A stretch of DNA of 64,000 nt, taken from positions 744,001 to 808,000 of the forward strand of contig NZ_SUMB01000001.1 of NCBI RefSeq assembly GCF_005048155.1, written 5' to 3'. The DNA is from Streptomyces piniterrae. Its GTDB lineage: Bacteria > Actinomycetota > Actinomycetes > Streptomycetales > Streptomycetaceae. Position numbers and translations under genes: made by a program. The notes under the pieces were generated by a model, which saw nothing but the letters and a program-made list of their open reading frames with translations, searched no databases and was not told the origin of the DNA. Below, piece after piece: positions 44,537 through 54,049 of the stretch. Each line of letters begins with the position of its first letter. Within the stretch, counting starts at the first letter, position 1.

Positions 44537-45149
44537 CCCTCCACCGGTCACGATGGCTACAGCGAGACCTGCGCTACGTCCTGGTCCGGTCCCAAGCGGT
44601 CGTGACCTGCCCGTGTCAGCGGGGCACTCATTCCAGCAACTCCTCAGCTGGCTCAGCCGGAGCCAGTTGACTCGTCGCCCTCAGCCCGAGTCGCATGGCA
44701 TTGCCCGTGCAGCCCTCGTCCTCAACCGTATATGGGAAAGATCACCGCTGAGAAACGTCACTGGCCCCGGTGGCGAGACCGCGACTGTCACCGACAATGC
44801 GATCTTGGCTCTCCGTCGCGCCGCATGGCGGTGCAGCAGTCTGGCCTGGCTGTCTCCCAGGGTGTATCCCACGCCAGATCCCGGTGTTCTCGGTGCAGAA
44901 CGAGGACGTTCTCTGGAATGCCGGAGTCCGTCGCCCCAGGGTCGAAGCCCGGTCGCCTCGACATGAGTTGCTTTGTAGGCGGGTGTAGGAAGGAATGTTC
45001 TGTCCTGTCGACCTGCTCGGGGCGCCTCGTTGCAGGTGTGAGTTGAAGTCCTGCCGGCCGGGCCGTACGGGGGGCGGCCCGGCCGATGGTGCCGGAAACC
45101 TGTGGTCCCGCTGGCGGATGATTCCGTCTGTCAGTGCCTTAGAGGGCAT
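44537..45149. other. Intergenic region, no supported gene
   Basis: About 610 bases. Frames on both strands overlap and switch without conserved sequence. It precedes the IS5 C-terminal relic and may contain the scrambled remainder of that element. Confidence 0.35.
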
Positions 45150-45406
45150 CTGATCTGGGTTACGACTTCGACAAGTACAGGCACGTTATCCACAGACGGG
45201 GCGTCACACCGAAGATCGCCCGCCGCGGCACCCCGCACCGCTCCAGACTCGGCAAGACGCGGTGAGTGGTGGAGCGCACCCTCGCCTGGCTCCACCAGTT
45301 CAAACGCCTGCGGATCCGCTACGAGATACGCGCCGACCTCCACCAAGGACTCCTCGAACTCGCCTGCTCCATCATCTGCTTGAGACGATTCTGCATCGCA
45401 TTCTGA
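45150..45406 (+). pseudogene. IS5-family transposase, C-terminal fragment
   Basis: GYDFDKYRHVIHRRGVTPKI, then ARRGTPHRSRLGKTR, a one-base slip with a stop, VVERTLAWLHQFKRLRIRYE and LLELACSIICLRRFCIAF. This is the C-terminus of an IS5-type transposase with the WVVERTFAWLHQFKRLR glutamate block. The rest of the gene is missing. Confidence 0.75.
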
Positions 45407-45419
45407 AATGATCAATTAG

Positions 45420-46049
45420 CCCTGGGCGGTTCCGAGGGGGTTGCGCAAGAACGCCGTCGCTTGGTCGATGGCTCCGCGGGCGGCTTTGGACTGACTTACG
45501 ACCCGGACCGCGATTGCCGTCAGGCCGGCACCTCCGGACCTCAATCGCGGACCGGGTTGTAAGCCCTCGTCGTCCCTGGTGCGTGGCTGCCGGGTCGTAA
45601 TACAGCCGCAGTCCCCAGAAGAACCGTGAATGCGACGCGCAGTAGCCGTAGTTAGCCCAGCCGGCGAGCTCGGAACGTTTGACCGTGGGTCGGGACGTCC
45701 CGCATGGCACCGGGGTCGAGTCGCAGAGCCACACGGTGTCGTGCCAGAAGTCGGTGTCCGTGGCCAGGACCCGGATCAGTCGCTTGACCTGTGGTAACGC
45801 GGCTCGCGGGCGTTTGTTGTATCCGGCGTCCTGCGGGATGTAGGGGAACATGCCGCGGTAGTGGGCGCGCACGTATCGCAGCCAGCGGGCCTCACTGTGG
45901 AAGTCGAGCAGGGCCTGTAGGACCGCCAGGCACAGCAACTCGGAGTGGCTGAGCTTCGGCGGGCGTCCGGGCAACCGGGCGATTCCGGCCCGATCGTCAT
46001 CGATTTTTACGTACAGTGCGGTCACGAGGGTGGTCACGTTCGTTGTCAC
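45420..46049 (-). pseudogene. IS982-family transposase, C-terminally altered
   Basis: From ATG 46049: MTTNVTTLVTALYVKIDDDR, PKLSHSELLCLAVLQALLDF, RWLRYVRAHYRGMFPYIPQD and FWHDTVWLCDSTPVPCGTSR (first catalytic D) then ANYGYCASHSRFFWGLRLYY. This is the IS982 N-terminal half. From about 45600 on, IS982 similarity ends and the frame runs through an inverted repeat into sequence of unclear origin. The second catalytic part is missing. Confidence 0.8.
45495..45563. repeat. 22-bp imperfect inverted repeat at the break in the IS982 gene
   Basis: 45495-45516 (CTTACGACCCGGACCGCG...) and 45542-45563 (...CGCGGACCGGGTTGTAAG) are inverted copies differing at two of 22 positions, separated by 25 bases. The left arm sits just where IS982 homology stops. 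Confidence 0.75.
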
Positions 46050-46092
46050 AAACGGATCTTGACCACCCTCGCCTCATGCCCGCAGGCAATTC

Positions 46093-46686
46093 GGAAAGAC
46101 TCGTCTAGTCGTCACCTCACCGCCCTACCGGCCCAGCGTCCACGGACAGGTCTGCTCGCCCCGGGGCACCGGTGCACGCGGCTTGGTCACGAAGGACTAC
46201 TGCTACAGCCACGACCCTGCCAACCTCGCCCACGTCTCCACCGCCCACCTCCTCGACGCCTTCACCGAAATCCTCACCCAATGCCGCACCATGCTCCGCC
46301 CCGGCGGCACCGCCGTCATCACCACCCGCCCCTGGCGCGAACTCGGCGAACTCATCGACCTGCCCTCCGCCGTTCTCGCCGCCGGCCGGGCCGCAGGCCT
46401 CACCCCCACCGAACGCTGCGCCGCCCTCCTCGCCGGCATCCGCGACAACAGGCTCATCACCCGCCCGTCGTTCTTCCAGATGAAGAACGTCCGCGACGCA
46501 CGCCGTCAGGGCGTCCCCCTCTCAGTGGTTCAGCACGAGGACGTACTCATCTTCACCAGGCCAGTCAGACCTGGTGGCCCAGTGACATCGCACCGTGGCA
46601 TGCCGGCAGGCGCGACCGCCGTCCACTCCCGCACCTGCGCCCGCCGGGTCCGTCATGGCGGCCACCCGCCCTCTCTGACCAGCTGA
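46093..46686 (+). pseudogene. Site-specific DNA methyltransferase, C-terminal fragment
   Basis: In one frame: LVVTSPPYRPSVHGQVCSPR (the TSPPY catalytic motif of N4/N6-methyltransferases), GLVTKDYCYSHDPANLAHVS, QCRTMLRPGGTAVITTRPWR and LITRPSFFQMKNVRDARRQG ending VQHEDVLIFTR. The N-terminal half, with the SAM-binding or target-recognition part, is missing; IS982 lies immediately upstream. Such orphan methyltransferases are common on Streptomyces plasmids and integrative elements. The last 40 codons past LIFTR look degenerate. An in-frame ATG/GTG at 46183 would make only a non-functional peptide. Confidence 0.72.
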
Positions 46687-47139
46687 GTGCGATGGGCGGC
46701 GAGTCAGAAGTGAGCAGCCGATCACTGAAGTCGTTTAGGCCCACCGGGCCCTGGCCCCGGTCCGCCCCGACGTCTACAGGGGTGCTCTCGAGGTGTCAGA
46801 ATCGCCCGAAGAGCTCCCTGCGGTGGCTGCCCGGCGGGCCCTTGACCTGGGTCGGGGGCGCGCGGAGACTTGTATACGCAGTATGTGTGCCTCGTAGGTG
46901 CACGCCGATTACCGTCTCCCTTCCCCAACCGGTGGAAGTGGGCAGCGGCGCGGTTGTGGATCTAAGGCCTGACGTCTTACCGCGAGCCCGGCGCCCTGCC
47001 CAGGCGGCGCACCGGCGCAGTCGCGGAACTCCTCTGCGGTGCCGTTTCCCTCTCTGAGGGTGGCACCGGCTGGGGAGCCGGCATCCGCTCGGGGGCGACT
47101 CGACCGGTCGCCCCGGCGGGAAAGAAGGGAGGCTCCGAG
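46687..47139. other. Intergenic region, no supported gene
   Basis: About 450 bases separating the IS-rich part from the next gene block. No coherent frame. GGAGG at the end is the ribosome site of the small membrane protein. Confidence 0.4.
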
Positions 47140-47412
47140 ATGGGCTTCCATGCCTTCGATGGTGTGAGGACTGTCCGTACGCGTTTCTGGGTGGAGATCG
47201 CCCTGGGAACCCTGTCCGGGCTGCTCTTCCTTGTCACGCTCATCTGGCACGACTGGATCGAGCTTATTTTCGGCGTTGAGCCGGACGCTGGAAGCGGAGC
47301 CCTCGAGTGGCTCATCGTGGCCGTCACGGCCCTGGTCACCGTCCTGTGCGCGCTCGGCGCCAGGATGGAGTGGCGCCGAACCCACCCGGCCGCCGCGCAT
47401 GCCTCGCAGTAG
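47140..47412 (+). CDS. Small two-helix membrane protein
   Basis: A 90-residue protein beginning MGFHAFDGVRTVRTRFWVEI. Two hydrophobic helices (ALGTLSGLLFLVTLIWHDWI and LEWLIVAVTALVTVLCALGA) are joined by a short acidic loop, and the tail is basic. The architecture is common among Streptomyces ABC-permease-like small membrane proteins, with no assigned role. GGAGG precedes ATG 47140. It is the first of three closely spaced genes in the same direction. Confidence 0.75.
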   Translation: MGFHAFDGVRTVRTRFWVEIALGTLSGLLFLVTLIWHDWIELIFGVEPDAGSGALEWLIVAVTALVTVLCALGARMEWRRTHPAAAHASQ

Positions 47413-47444
47413 CGCAGCCGGGCTGAGGCGAGAGGAGGACCGTC

Positions 47445-48200
47445 ATGCCTGAGGGTCCTGAGGATGTACTGGAACTGGTCCGGCGGGCCCCGCTGAGCTT
47501 CGTCGGTACGGTCACCCGGCTCGGTGACACGCGGATGGCGGAGGTGCCGGCCGACGAACGGACGGCTGTGGTCCAGGTGGACACAGTGCTGCACGCACCC
47601 GACGCCTTCAAGAAGCTCGCGGGCAGCGAGGTCACCGTACAGCTGTCGGACGAGCTGGACCCGCCGGCCGTCGGCGACGCGGCCGCGTTCTTCGCCAACG
47701 GAATGGTCTATGGCCAAGGGCTCGCCGTACAGGAGGTCGGACGGCTGCCCGCCGACGCCGTCCAGCAGCACGTCTCCCTAGCGGCCACGAGCGCGGACGC
47801 GATGCCGTTCTCGGCGCTGCAGCGCGACCTCGGCGACGAAGACATGGTCGCCCACGCCGACGAGGCGGACGCGGTCGTGGTCGGCGTCGTCGTGGGCCTG
47901 GAGGAGACAGGCGGCGACCGGTCCTCGGAGCACAACCCTGACTGGTGGCGCGCCCAGCTCGACGTGGGGTACGTCGAGCAGGGGGAGGTCGCCCCGGGAG
48001 GGCGAATCGCCGTCCTCTACCCCAACAGTCTGGACTTCCGCTGGTACAAGGCGCCGAAGCCGAAGGCCTCACAGGAGGGAATGTGGATCCTGCACGCCAC
48101 GGAGGGCGCTCTGACCGAGTGGGCTCCGTTCCAGATCCTGCATCCCGATGACTACCAGCCGGCGCAGAAACTCGAAACGCTGCAGGCCGCACGGAGGTGA
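47445..48200 (+). CDS. Hypothetical protein
   Basis: A 251-residue acidic protein with no signal peptide. The N-terminal half looks like beta-sandwich sequence (LSFVGTVTRLGDTRMAEVPA, AVVQVDTVLHAPDAFKKLAG, VTVQLSDELDPPAVGDAAAF) and the C-terminal half has DADAVVVGVVVGLEE-like repeats of that pattern (AVVVGVVVGLEETGGDRSSE) and WWRAQLDVGYVEQGEVAPGG. The internal resemblance suggests two related beta domains handling a common ligand. GAGGAGG precedes ATG. Probably in an operon with the BNR-repeat gene 6 bp downstream. Confidence 0.65.
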   Translation: MPEGPEDVLELVRRAPLSFVGTVTRLGDTRMAEVPADERTAVVQVDTVLHAPDAFKKLAGSEVTVQLSDELDPPAVGDAAAFFANGMVYGQGLAVQEVGRLPADAVQQHVSLAATSADAMPFSALQRDLGDEDMVAHADEADAVVVGVVVGLEETGGDRSSEHNPDWWRAQLDVGYVEQGEVAPGGRIAVLYPNSLDFRWYKAPKPKASQEGMWILHATEGALTEWAPFQILHPDDYQPAQKLETLQAARR

Positions 48201-48206
48201 GCGGAC

Positions 48207-49592
48207 ATGCCCACACTCAAGGTCGTCAACATCACCCCCGTCTCGCTGAGCGGCGACAGGTCACAGGACGGTGAGCCCAGCCTCGCGGTCGACCCCGAGC
48301 ACCCCGACCAGATGGTCGCGACCGCATTCACGCCAGACCCGATGGGAGGCGACCTCGCCCCGGTCTACGTCTCGACCGACGGCGGGAACACATGGGTGCT
48401 GAGGAGCATCGTCCCCGGCGGCACCGCCGGCCTGGGCACAGGGGACATCTCGGTGAGTTTCGCGTCCAAGGGAGGCACTCTTTATGCGGGCATCCTCAAT
48501 GGCCAGGCCGCAGTGGAAGACATCCTTCGCATGCAGATCCTGCGCTCGCCCGGCATCGCCTCGACGGCGCCCATGGACATCCTCGTCTCGCGGGACGAGG
48601 AGGATCAGCCTTGGGTCGTGGCCGGGAGCATGCGGGTAAACGGCAGCACCCGCGACCGCGTCTACGTCGGTAACAACGACTTCGGGCACGGAAGCCGGAC
48701 CGCGACCGTGGACGTCTCGGGCAACGCCCGGACGGCACCGGCGCCGGCCGGGTTCACGCGCGCCGGCATCGAGAGGCGCGCGACAACGGGGCAGGACGGG
48801 CCGCCGGTACGGATCGCCCTGCACCCCGATGGAACGGTGTACGCGGCCTTCCAGAGCTGGCAGAACAGGTCCGGCTCGAACGTCACCTTCGACGTCGTGG
48901 TCACCCGTGACGACAACGGGGGCATTGGAGCAAACCCCTTCCAGGATCTGAAGGACGCGCAGGACTCGGCCATCGGCCAGCGGGTGGCGACCCAGCGGTT
49001 CGTGAAGTTCGGCGCGTTCATGGGCCAGGAGCGGCTCGGCGGTGACCTTTCCATCGCGGTGGACCCCACGGCCCCCGGCAGCGTCTACGTCGCCTGGTGC
49101 GACCGCGTCGGCGGGCTCGCCGGGACGGACTACACCCTCCACGTGCGGCATTCGGCCGACCACGGGCAGACCTGGTCCGGCGACGTCCGCACCGTCACCA
49201 ACGCCAAGAACCCGGCCTTGGCGGTGAATTCCGCCTCGCTGCTCGGACTGGCCTACCAGCAGTTCACGCAGGCCCAGTGGGTAACGGCGCTGGAGCTGAC
49301 CGGGGACGACTGGCAGACCCCAGCGGCACGCCACGTACTGCACCAGGCGCCGGCCAACGTGCCGCCACGGCAGGGGCTGCCGTACCTGGGCGACTACATG
49401 CGGCTGCTCGCGCTCGACCGGGACTTCTACGGAGTGTTCGCGGGCAACAACACGCCCGACCACGCCAACTTCCCGCAGGGAGTGACGTACCAGCGCAACG
49501 CCGACTTCGTCAGCCACCAGCTGCTCGACCTCGACAACGTGACGCGGGTGCCGCCGTCGATCGACCCGTTCTTCTACCGCCAGACCGCATAG
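48207..49592 (+). CDS. BNR/Asp-box repeat (sialidase-like) protein
   Basis: A 461-residue protein with beta-propeller character. Asp-box motifs are YVSTDGGNTWVLRSIVPGGT and RHSADHGQTWSGDVRTVTNA; related blades include EPSLAVDPEHPDQMVATAFT, IALHPDGTVYAAFQSWQNRS and LSIAVDPTAPGSVYVAWCDR. No signal peptide and no clear sialidase active-site arginine triad were seen, so enzymatic function is doubtful. It is likely translated together with the upstream hypothetical (6-bp gap). A strong hairpin follows the stop. Confidence 0.8.
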   Translation: MPTLKVVNITPVSLSGDRSQDGEPSLAVDPEHPDQMVATAFTPDPMGGDLAPVYVSTDGGNTWVLRSIVPGGTAGLGTGDISVSFASKGGTLYAGILNGQAAVEDILRMQILRSPGIASTAPMDILVSRDEEDQPWVVAGSMRVNGSTRDRVYVGNNDFGHGSRTATVDVSGNARTAPAPAGFTRAGIERRATTGQDGPPVRIALHPDGTVYAAFQSWQNRSGSNVTFDVVVTRDDNGGIGANPFQDLKDAQDSAIGQRVATQRFVKFGAFMGQERLGGDLSIAVDPTAPGSVYVAWCDRVGGLAGTDYTLHVRHSADHGQTWSGDVRTVTNAKNPALAVNSASLLGLAYQQFTQAQWVTALELTGDDWQTPAARHVLHQAPANVPPRQGLPYLGDYMRLLALDRDFYGVFAGNNTPDHANFPQGVTYQRNADFVSHQLLDLDNVTRVPPSIDPFFYRQTA

Positions 49593-49615
49593 GCCCGAGT
49601 CTGGCTGGAGTCTGG

Positions 49616-49644
49616 CTGAGGCGCCCGCCGCGCGGGCGCCTCAG
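49616..49644. terminator. Hairpin terminator between convergent genes
   Basis: CTGAGGCGCCCG pairs perfectly with CGGGCGCCTCAG around CCGCG. It follows the BNR gene and precedes the end of the carboxypeptidase gene on the other strand. Confidence 0.8.
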
Positions 49645-49672
49645 CCCATGCCGTCACCGCGACAGCGCGGCC

Positions 49673-50740
49673 CTACAGCGTAAGAGCCTTAAGGCAGAAC
49701 GCCACGAGTCCGGCGTCGACATCGAGGATGATCTTCTCCATCTCCGACCACGGCGGGTGGAAGCTCTTGCCCCACTCGACGGTGAAGCCGTGGATCTTGC
49801 CCTTGTCCGTGTCGACGATGTGGCGCGCGTAGGCGTAGTCGTGGCTGGTTCCGCTGGTCGGGTACAGGTGGAAGGCAGTCATCGGGGTGTAGCCCCGGCC
49901 GCGTACGGCTTTCAGTCCCGAGCAGAACTCCTCGGCGAGCACACCGGCGTCGTCGGCGTCGGCCTGCCGGAGGTACTCGGCGTAGAGCTGGTCGCCGGCC
50001 AGTCCGCGCTTGCCGTCGAAGTCGGTGTTCCGGAAGTTCTTGGGCGGTTCGGCGGACTGGTTGTCGTCGTCGCCCCAGATGGTCAGCATGTCCTCGGAGT
50101 AGCTGTGCACGTCGACGAACCAGCGGGTCCGCGGGAAGTCGTCGAGCAGCCAGCGGACGTTGCGGGTCTCGGGCTCCGAGAAGGGACTGGGGCCCTGGTA
50201 CACGAGATCGCCGGCGTCGGTCGAGACCCGGGGGCCGGCGGCCGGGTGGAAGGCGGTCTGGAAGTCGAACAGGAAGTCGTAGTTGCGGTTGATGTCGACG
50301 CCGATACGGGCCGGATCGCCACCGGAGTTGGCCGGGTTGCGGTTCTTCCGCCACATCGGCTCGACGGTCTGGCTGTAGTGCCGGCCGTCCGGGTTGACGA
50401 GCGGGAAAACGACGACGTCAAGTTCGTCGAGGATGCTGCGTACGTGGGCGGAGGTGAAACTCGTACCGCCGTAGGTAAGGCCCGTACCGTCGCGGTGCGC
50501 CTCCAGCAGGTCGGCGGCGAGCTCGACGAGGATCTCGCAGCTGCCCCATTCACGGGCGTGCACGCCGCCGATCAGTACGACGGCGTCGTTGGCCCCCCGC
50601 TCGGCGGTGCCGATCCGCAGGGCGTGGGCGGCCCGGCCTTCGACGGAGGGCTCGGGCAGTTCGATGAGTTCCGCGGTCGGGAACACGGCGGCTAGGCTGG
50701 TCACGGCGGACTCGACCTCAGTGATGTTCAGGTACGACAT
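49673..50740 (-). CDS. M14-family zinc carboxypeptidase
   Basis: A 355-residue metallopeptidase without signal peptide. VVLIGGVHAREWGSCEILVE gives the Zn ligands His61 and Glu64, RTRWFVDVHSYSEDMLTIWG gives His212, and KIHGFTVEWGKSFHPPWSEM gives the catalytic Glu322; NPDGRHYSQ and DINRNYDF are the substrate-binding blocks. M14 enzymes remove C-terminal amino acids. Most family members are secreted and carry a propeptide; this one starts directly at the catalytic domain. The neighbouring 104-residue gene, 10 bp upstream, may supply the propeptide function. Confidence 0.92.
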   Translation of the reverse strand: MSYLNITEVESAVTSLAAVFPTAELIELPEPSVEGRAAHALRIGTAERGANDAVVLIGGVHAREWGSCEILVELAADLLEAHRDGTGLTYGGTSFTSAHVRSILDELDVVVFPLVNPDGRHYSQTVEPMWRKNRNPANSGGDPARIGVDINRNYDFLFDFQTAFHPAAGPRVSTDAGDLVYQGPSPFSEPETRNVRWLLDDFPRTRWFVDVHSYSEDMLTIWGDDDNQSAEPPKNFRNTDFDGKRGLAGDQLYAEYLRQADADDAGVLAEEFCSGLKAVRGRGYTPMTAFHLYPTSGTSHDYAYARHIVDTDKGKIHGFTVEWGKSFHPPWSEMEKIILDVDAGLVAFCLKALTL

Positions 50741-50750
50741 GGCGTCCCTC

Positions 50751-51065
50751 CTAGGCGTCCGTCACCTTGAGGGCGAGTCCGTGCGGCACCGCGTCCTCGG
50801 GGGCGAACCGGTCTCCCTCGCCAACCTCGGCTTGGCGCTCGCGTCCGGTGGCTGCGGCGTCCTCGTCGAGCGTCGTGAGCGACACACCCTCGCGTTCGAG
50901 GGCTGCGGTCTGCTCGGGGGTGACATAGGCCTCGATGCTGAAGCTGCCGTCGTCGCCCTGGCGGGGGCGCCCGCCGACGTCGGGACGGGCCTCGCGCAGG
51001 AGAGCACGGAGGGTTTCGGCGTCCTTGGCTGTGACGCGTACACGGAGAATCTCGTAAGTGGACAT
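50751..51065 (-). CDS. Small protein, possible stand-alone M14 propeptide/inhibitor domain
   Basis: A 104-residue acidic protein: MSTYEILRVRVTAKDAETLR, ALLREARPDVGGRPRQGDDG and SFSIEAYVTPEQTAALEREG, then VSLTTLDEDAAATGRERQAE. The beta-alpha-beta pattern and the VTPEQTAALEREGVSL block resemble the propeptide fold of bacterial M14 carboxypeptidases. The 10-bp spacing puts it in the same operon, upstream of the peptidase. It may chaperone or inhibit it in trans. The fold is inferred from pattern only. Confidence 0.6.
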   Translation of the reverse strand: MSTYEILRVRVTAKDAETLRALLREARPDVGGRPRQGDDGSFSIEAYVTPEQTAALEREGVSLTTLDEDAAATGRERQAEVGEGDRFAPEDAVPHGLALKVTDA

Positions 51066-51158
51066 GGCGGCCTCTTTCGGGCGCCGTCAAGCTCACATCA
51101 GCGATGCCGACGACGCGCAGGCTGACGTACGTGTATGTCCGATGTGTACCTCGTATCC

Positions 51159-51902
51159 TCAGCGTGCGCTTCCGTCGTAGAACGAGTCAAGGGGCGGCTC
51201 GGGCATCCCGCTGAGCAGGCTGTCGAGACCTGCGATCCGTTCTTGCTCGTCGTCGTACTCGGCGAGTCGGGGGACGAGCGCGCGCAGTCGCGGGTACTCG
51301 GCGGCAGGTAGCCGGTGCAGGCCCAGGCGCAGCAAGAGGTCCGGCTCCTCGGGGTTGTCGACCACCTGCCGCTTGTCCACCAGGAGACAGCCGAGGTTCC
51401 AGGCCACGAAGGCGCGGTAGATCGTCAGCGAGGTGGCGTCGTCGAAGCCGGCCCGGCCAAGCACGGCGAGAATGTGCTCGGTGAGCTGGAGCAACGGCGC
51501 CGGGCGCCGGGCCACGGGCACACTGAGCGGGCGCGTGACCACCACGGGCAGGATCTCGGGGTGGGCGTGCACCACAAAGGCGAAGGCGCGCGAGATCCGA
51601 CGCAGTTCGGTGCGCCAGACCAGGCTCGCGGATTCGGCACCCCGGTCGGAGCGGATCTCCTTTGCCGAGGTTCGTAGCCGGTCGTTGACCTCGGCGAAGA
51701 AGGCTTCGACCAGGCCGTCGATCAATGCTTCCTTGCCGGCGGTGTACCGGTAGATGGCCATCGGCTCCACGCCCAGGTCAGCGGCCAGGCGCCGCATGGT
51801 CAGCGCCGCGAGCCCGTCCCGGTCGACCAAGGCGACGGCCGCGGCGAGCACCAGCGGGCGACTCAGACGTCCCCGTTTCTCTGGGCTGTCCCGCTCAACC
51901 AT
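51159..51902 (-). CDS. TetR-family transcriptional regulator
   Basis: A 247-residue protein. N-terminal HTH: LSRPLVLAAAVALVDRDGLA, ALTMRRLAADLGVEPMAIYR, then YTAGKEALIDGLVEAFFAEV. The C-terminal ligand domain is of the TetR_C type seen in actinobacterial tetracycline-repressor-like proteins (PLLQLTEHILAVLGRAGFDD; YRAFVAWNLGCLLVDKRQVV). It points in the same direction as the small protein and peptidase genes 94 bp downstream and may regulate them, but no operator was identified. Confidence 0.9.
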   Translation of the reverse strand: MVERDSPEKRGRLSRPLVLAAAVALVDRDGLAALTMRRLAADLGVEPMAIYRYTAGKEALIDGLVEAFFAEVNDRLRTSAKEIRSDRGAESASLVWRTELRRISRAFAFVVHAHPEILPVVVTRPLSVPVARRPAPLLQLTEHILAVLGRAGFDDATSLTIYRAFVAWNLGCLLVDKRQVVDNPEEPDLLLRLGLHRLPAAEYPRLRALVPRLAEYDDEQERIAGLDSLLSGMPEPPLDSFYDGSAR

Positions 51903-52143
51903 GTCGGTACTCCCATCGCGGGCGGGCCCGTGCCCCGGTCCGTGCCCCGAGTCGACGAGCGTGCAGGGATACAGAGTAAATATCGTTCATAATTGTACTG
52001 AATATCCCGTCTTCACTCGCCGGGGCGTCTGGCGTCCACCACGCGCGGCTGACACGTCGCCCTCGCATGGCGATGTGCATAACGGTGGGCGGATTCGCTG
52101 CGGTGACCTTCCTGCCCCGCTCGAAAAGTCATCGCTGCAGCTC

Positions 52144-53218
52144 CAGGCTGCGTATCGGTACTCATTGATCACACCGCCGAGGATCTGGGTGCGGAGAAGT
52201 CGCCGGGCGTTGAGTCCGTGGGCGGGAGCTGGTTCTTCTTGGCGTGCGGCAGGGAGTTGACCACGACCTTGGTGTGGCCGATGTTCATTGAAGTGCCGTT
52301 GATACTCGGCCAGGGACGTGGCGAGCATGCTTCTCGCTCAGGATGAGGGTGTGGTCGAGAACCTCGCGCCGGATGCTACCGAGGACTCTTTCGCAGTGAG
52401 CGTTCGTCTTGGGCGCCCGGGGAGGCGACTTCAAGATCTCCATGTCCTCGGCTTCGAAGACCGCGTCGAAGGCGGTGGTGTACTTCGCGTCGCGGTCACG
52501 GAGCAGGAAACGCAGGGCCTGGATGCGTACACCCAGGCCGACGGTCGCGTTGCGGGCCTGCTGGGGCACCCAGGCGGAGGTCGGGCGTGTGGTGACGCCG
52601 GCGATGTGCAGTCGGCGATGGCGTGTTCGAGGAACGCCAGGGCGTAGAGGTGTTGCCAAGGGCGGTGTCCAGGTGCGTGAAATCGCATGCGATCACGCCT
52701 TCGGCCTGAGCGGTGGGGAACTGCTTCCACGTGGGGCCATTGCGTTGCGGGGCCGGGTCGAAGCCTGCCGCGGTAAGGATTTCGGTGGATGCTGCGATCG
52801 GGTGGCCAAGTCTGGCCAGTTCACCCTGGATCCGGCGATGGCCCCAGCGGGGATTCTCCTGAGCCAGGCGCATCACCAGCTTCTTGATCGCGTTGTGGTC
52901 GGTGGCCTCCCGGTCTTGCCTCGGCGTGGCCGTACTCCCACTTCTTGGCGATCAGCTGGCGGTGCCAGTTCAGCAGCGTGCCCGGTGTGACGGAGAAGAC
53001 CTGTGCCCAGTGGCGTCGGGCTATCAGGGGCGAGAGTGCCGCGAGCCACAGCCGGTCGGCTGGCTCGTAGCGGACACGGCTCTGGAGTTGGCGACGCAGC
53101 ACCGCATTCTCGTGCCGCAGCACCAGCAGTTCTGCTTCCTTCGAAGTCTCGCGGCGCAGGAGCCGGCCGGGACGGCGAGGAGTTGCCGGGTGACCTTGTA
53201 CAGCAGCGACGCGAACAT
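52144..53218 (-). pseudogene. Integrase-core (IS3/IS481-like) transposase, frameshifted
   Basis: Minus-strand blocks in several frames: MFASLLYKVTRQLLAVPAGS, AELLVLRHENAVLRRQLQSR, LSPLIARRHWAQVFSVTPGT, RLAQENPRWGHRRIQGELAR, TAQAEGVIACDFTHLDTALG (first D region), RFLLRDRDAKYTTAFDAVFE (second D), RAPKTNAHCERVLGSIRREV (E) and YQRHFNEHRPHQGRGQLPAA. The order and motifs are those of the integrase-core proteins common in actinobacteria, but at least three frameshifts (near 53150, 52870, 52640 and 52330) inactivate it. Confidence 0.82.
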
Positions 53219-53283
53219 CCCGGCATGCTCCCAGACGCGCGGCCAGTGATCGAGAAGCCAACGACCTGCAGCGATGAGTTATT

Positions 53284-53409
53284 GAGCGGGACAGGATCGA
53301 TACCTGGAACCAGAACCCCAGACCGTTTACCTGGACCAAGACCGCCGACGAGATCCTCAACTCCCTTGCCGACTACCTCGCCAAGGTCAGGACGAGCCAC
53401 CAGACGCCG
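53284..53409 (+). pseudogene. IS630-family transposase, C-terminal scrap
   Basis: RDRIDTWNQNPRPFTWTKTA followed by DEILNSLADYLAKVRTSH is the conserved C-terminus of IS630-type transposases (the N..PF.W.KTADEIL block). The rest is missing; the broken integrase element lies immediately to the left and may have truncated it. Confidence 0.65.
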
Positions 53410-54049
53410 CAACATCCCATCCTGATGCCGTCCCATGGAAATCACCCACAGCGCCCTACTCACCGCAGCAGCAAGTGCGCAGCCAGTAATGCACCACGCC
53501 GGCCAACTCCAACGAGAACCAGCCACTGCGAAGGGGAGGCAGCATCCAGCCTGCTACCGCAGCCGCCGCTGCCCTACGAGACCGACTCGCGCGAGCGGGC
53601 GCAACACAGCGGGGGATCGCTGGCTAGCCAAACCGGCGATCCCCCGCACCTTTGATAGTCCACCGCCACCAACTGCCCCTCCGTCGAAAGGCCCGGCAAC
53701 GCAGGCATCACTTCTCCGAAGAACGCTCCCACACAGCGTGACCAATCACCTCGGCCGAGAACCGGTACCCCTTGTACGGCGGCGCATCCACGAATGCCCC
53801 TCCCCCAACGTCCTACACGAAGATCATCTCACCGGCCTCGCGAACCACATGACAACGCCGTTCTGGCAGTCCGGGCTTTTGGGATGCCCCATTTCCCATT
53901 CCTCTCCCAGTTGATTAAAGAGTTATGAATTTCCGCAGGTCAGAGGCCACATGGAGAGCCACGTTTCTTGATGCTGCGGCACATACGTCCAGTCTGCCCC
54001 GTGACACCCGACGCCGGGAGCGGCGCGGCCCGTTCTTGCGGAGCGCGCC
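53410..54049. other. Intergenic region, no supported gene
   Basis: About 640 bases. Plus-strand frames continue from the IS630 scrap but are Ser/Pro/Arg/Thr-rich without conserved sequence. The GC content dips near 53890-53950. Nothing further is supported. Confidence 0.4.
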
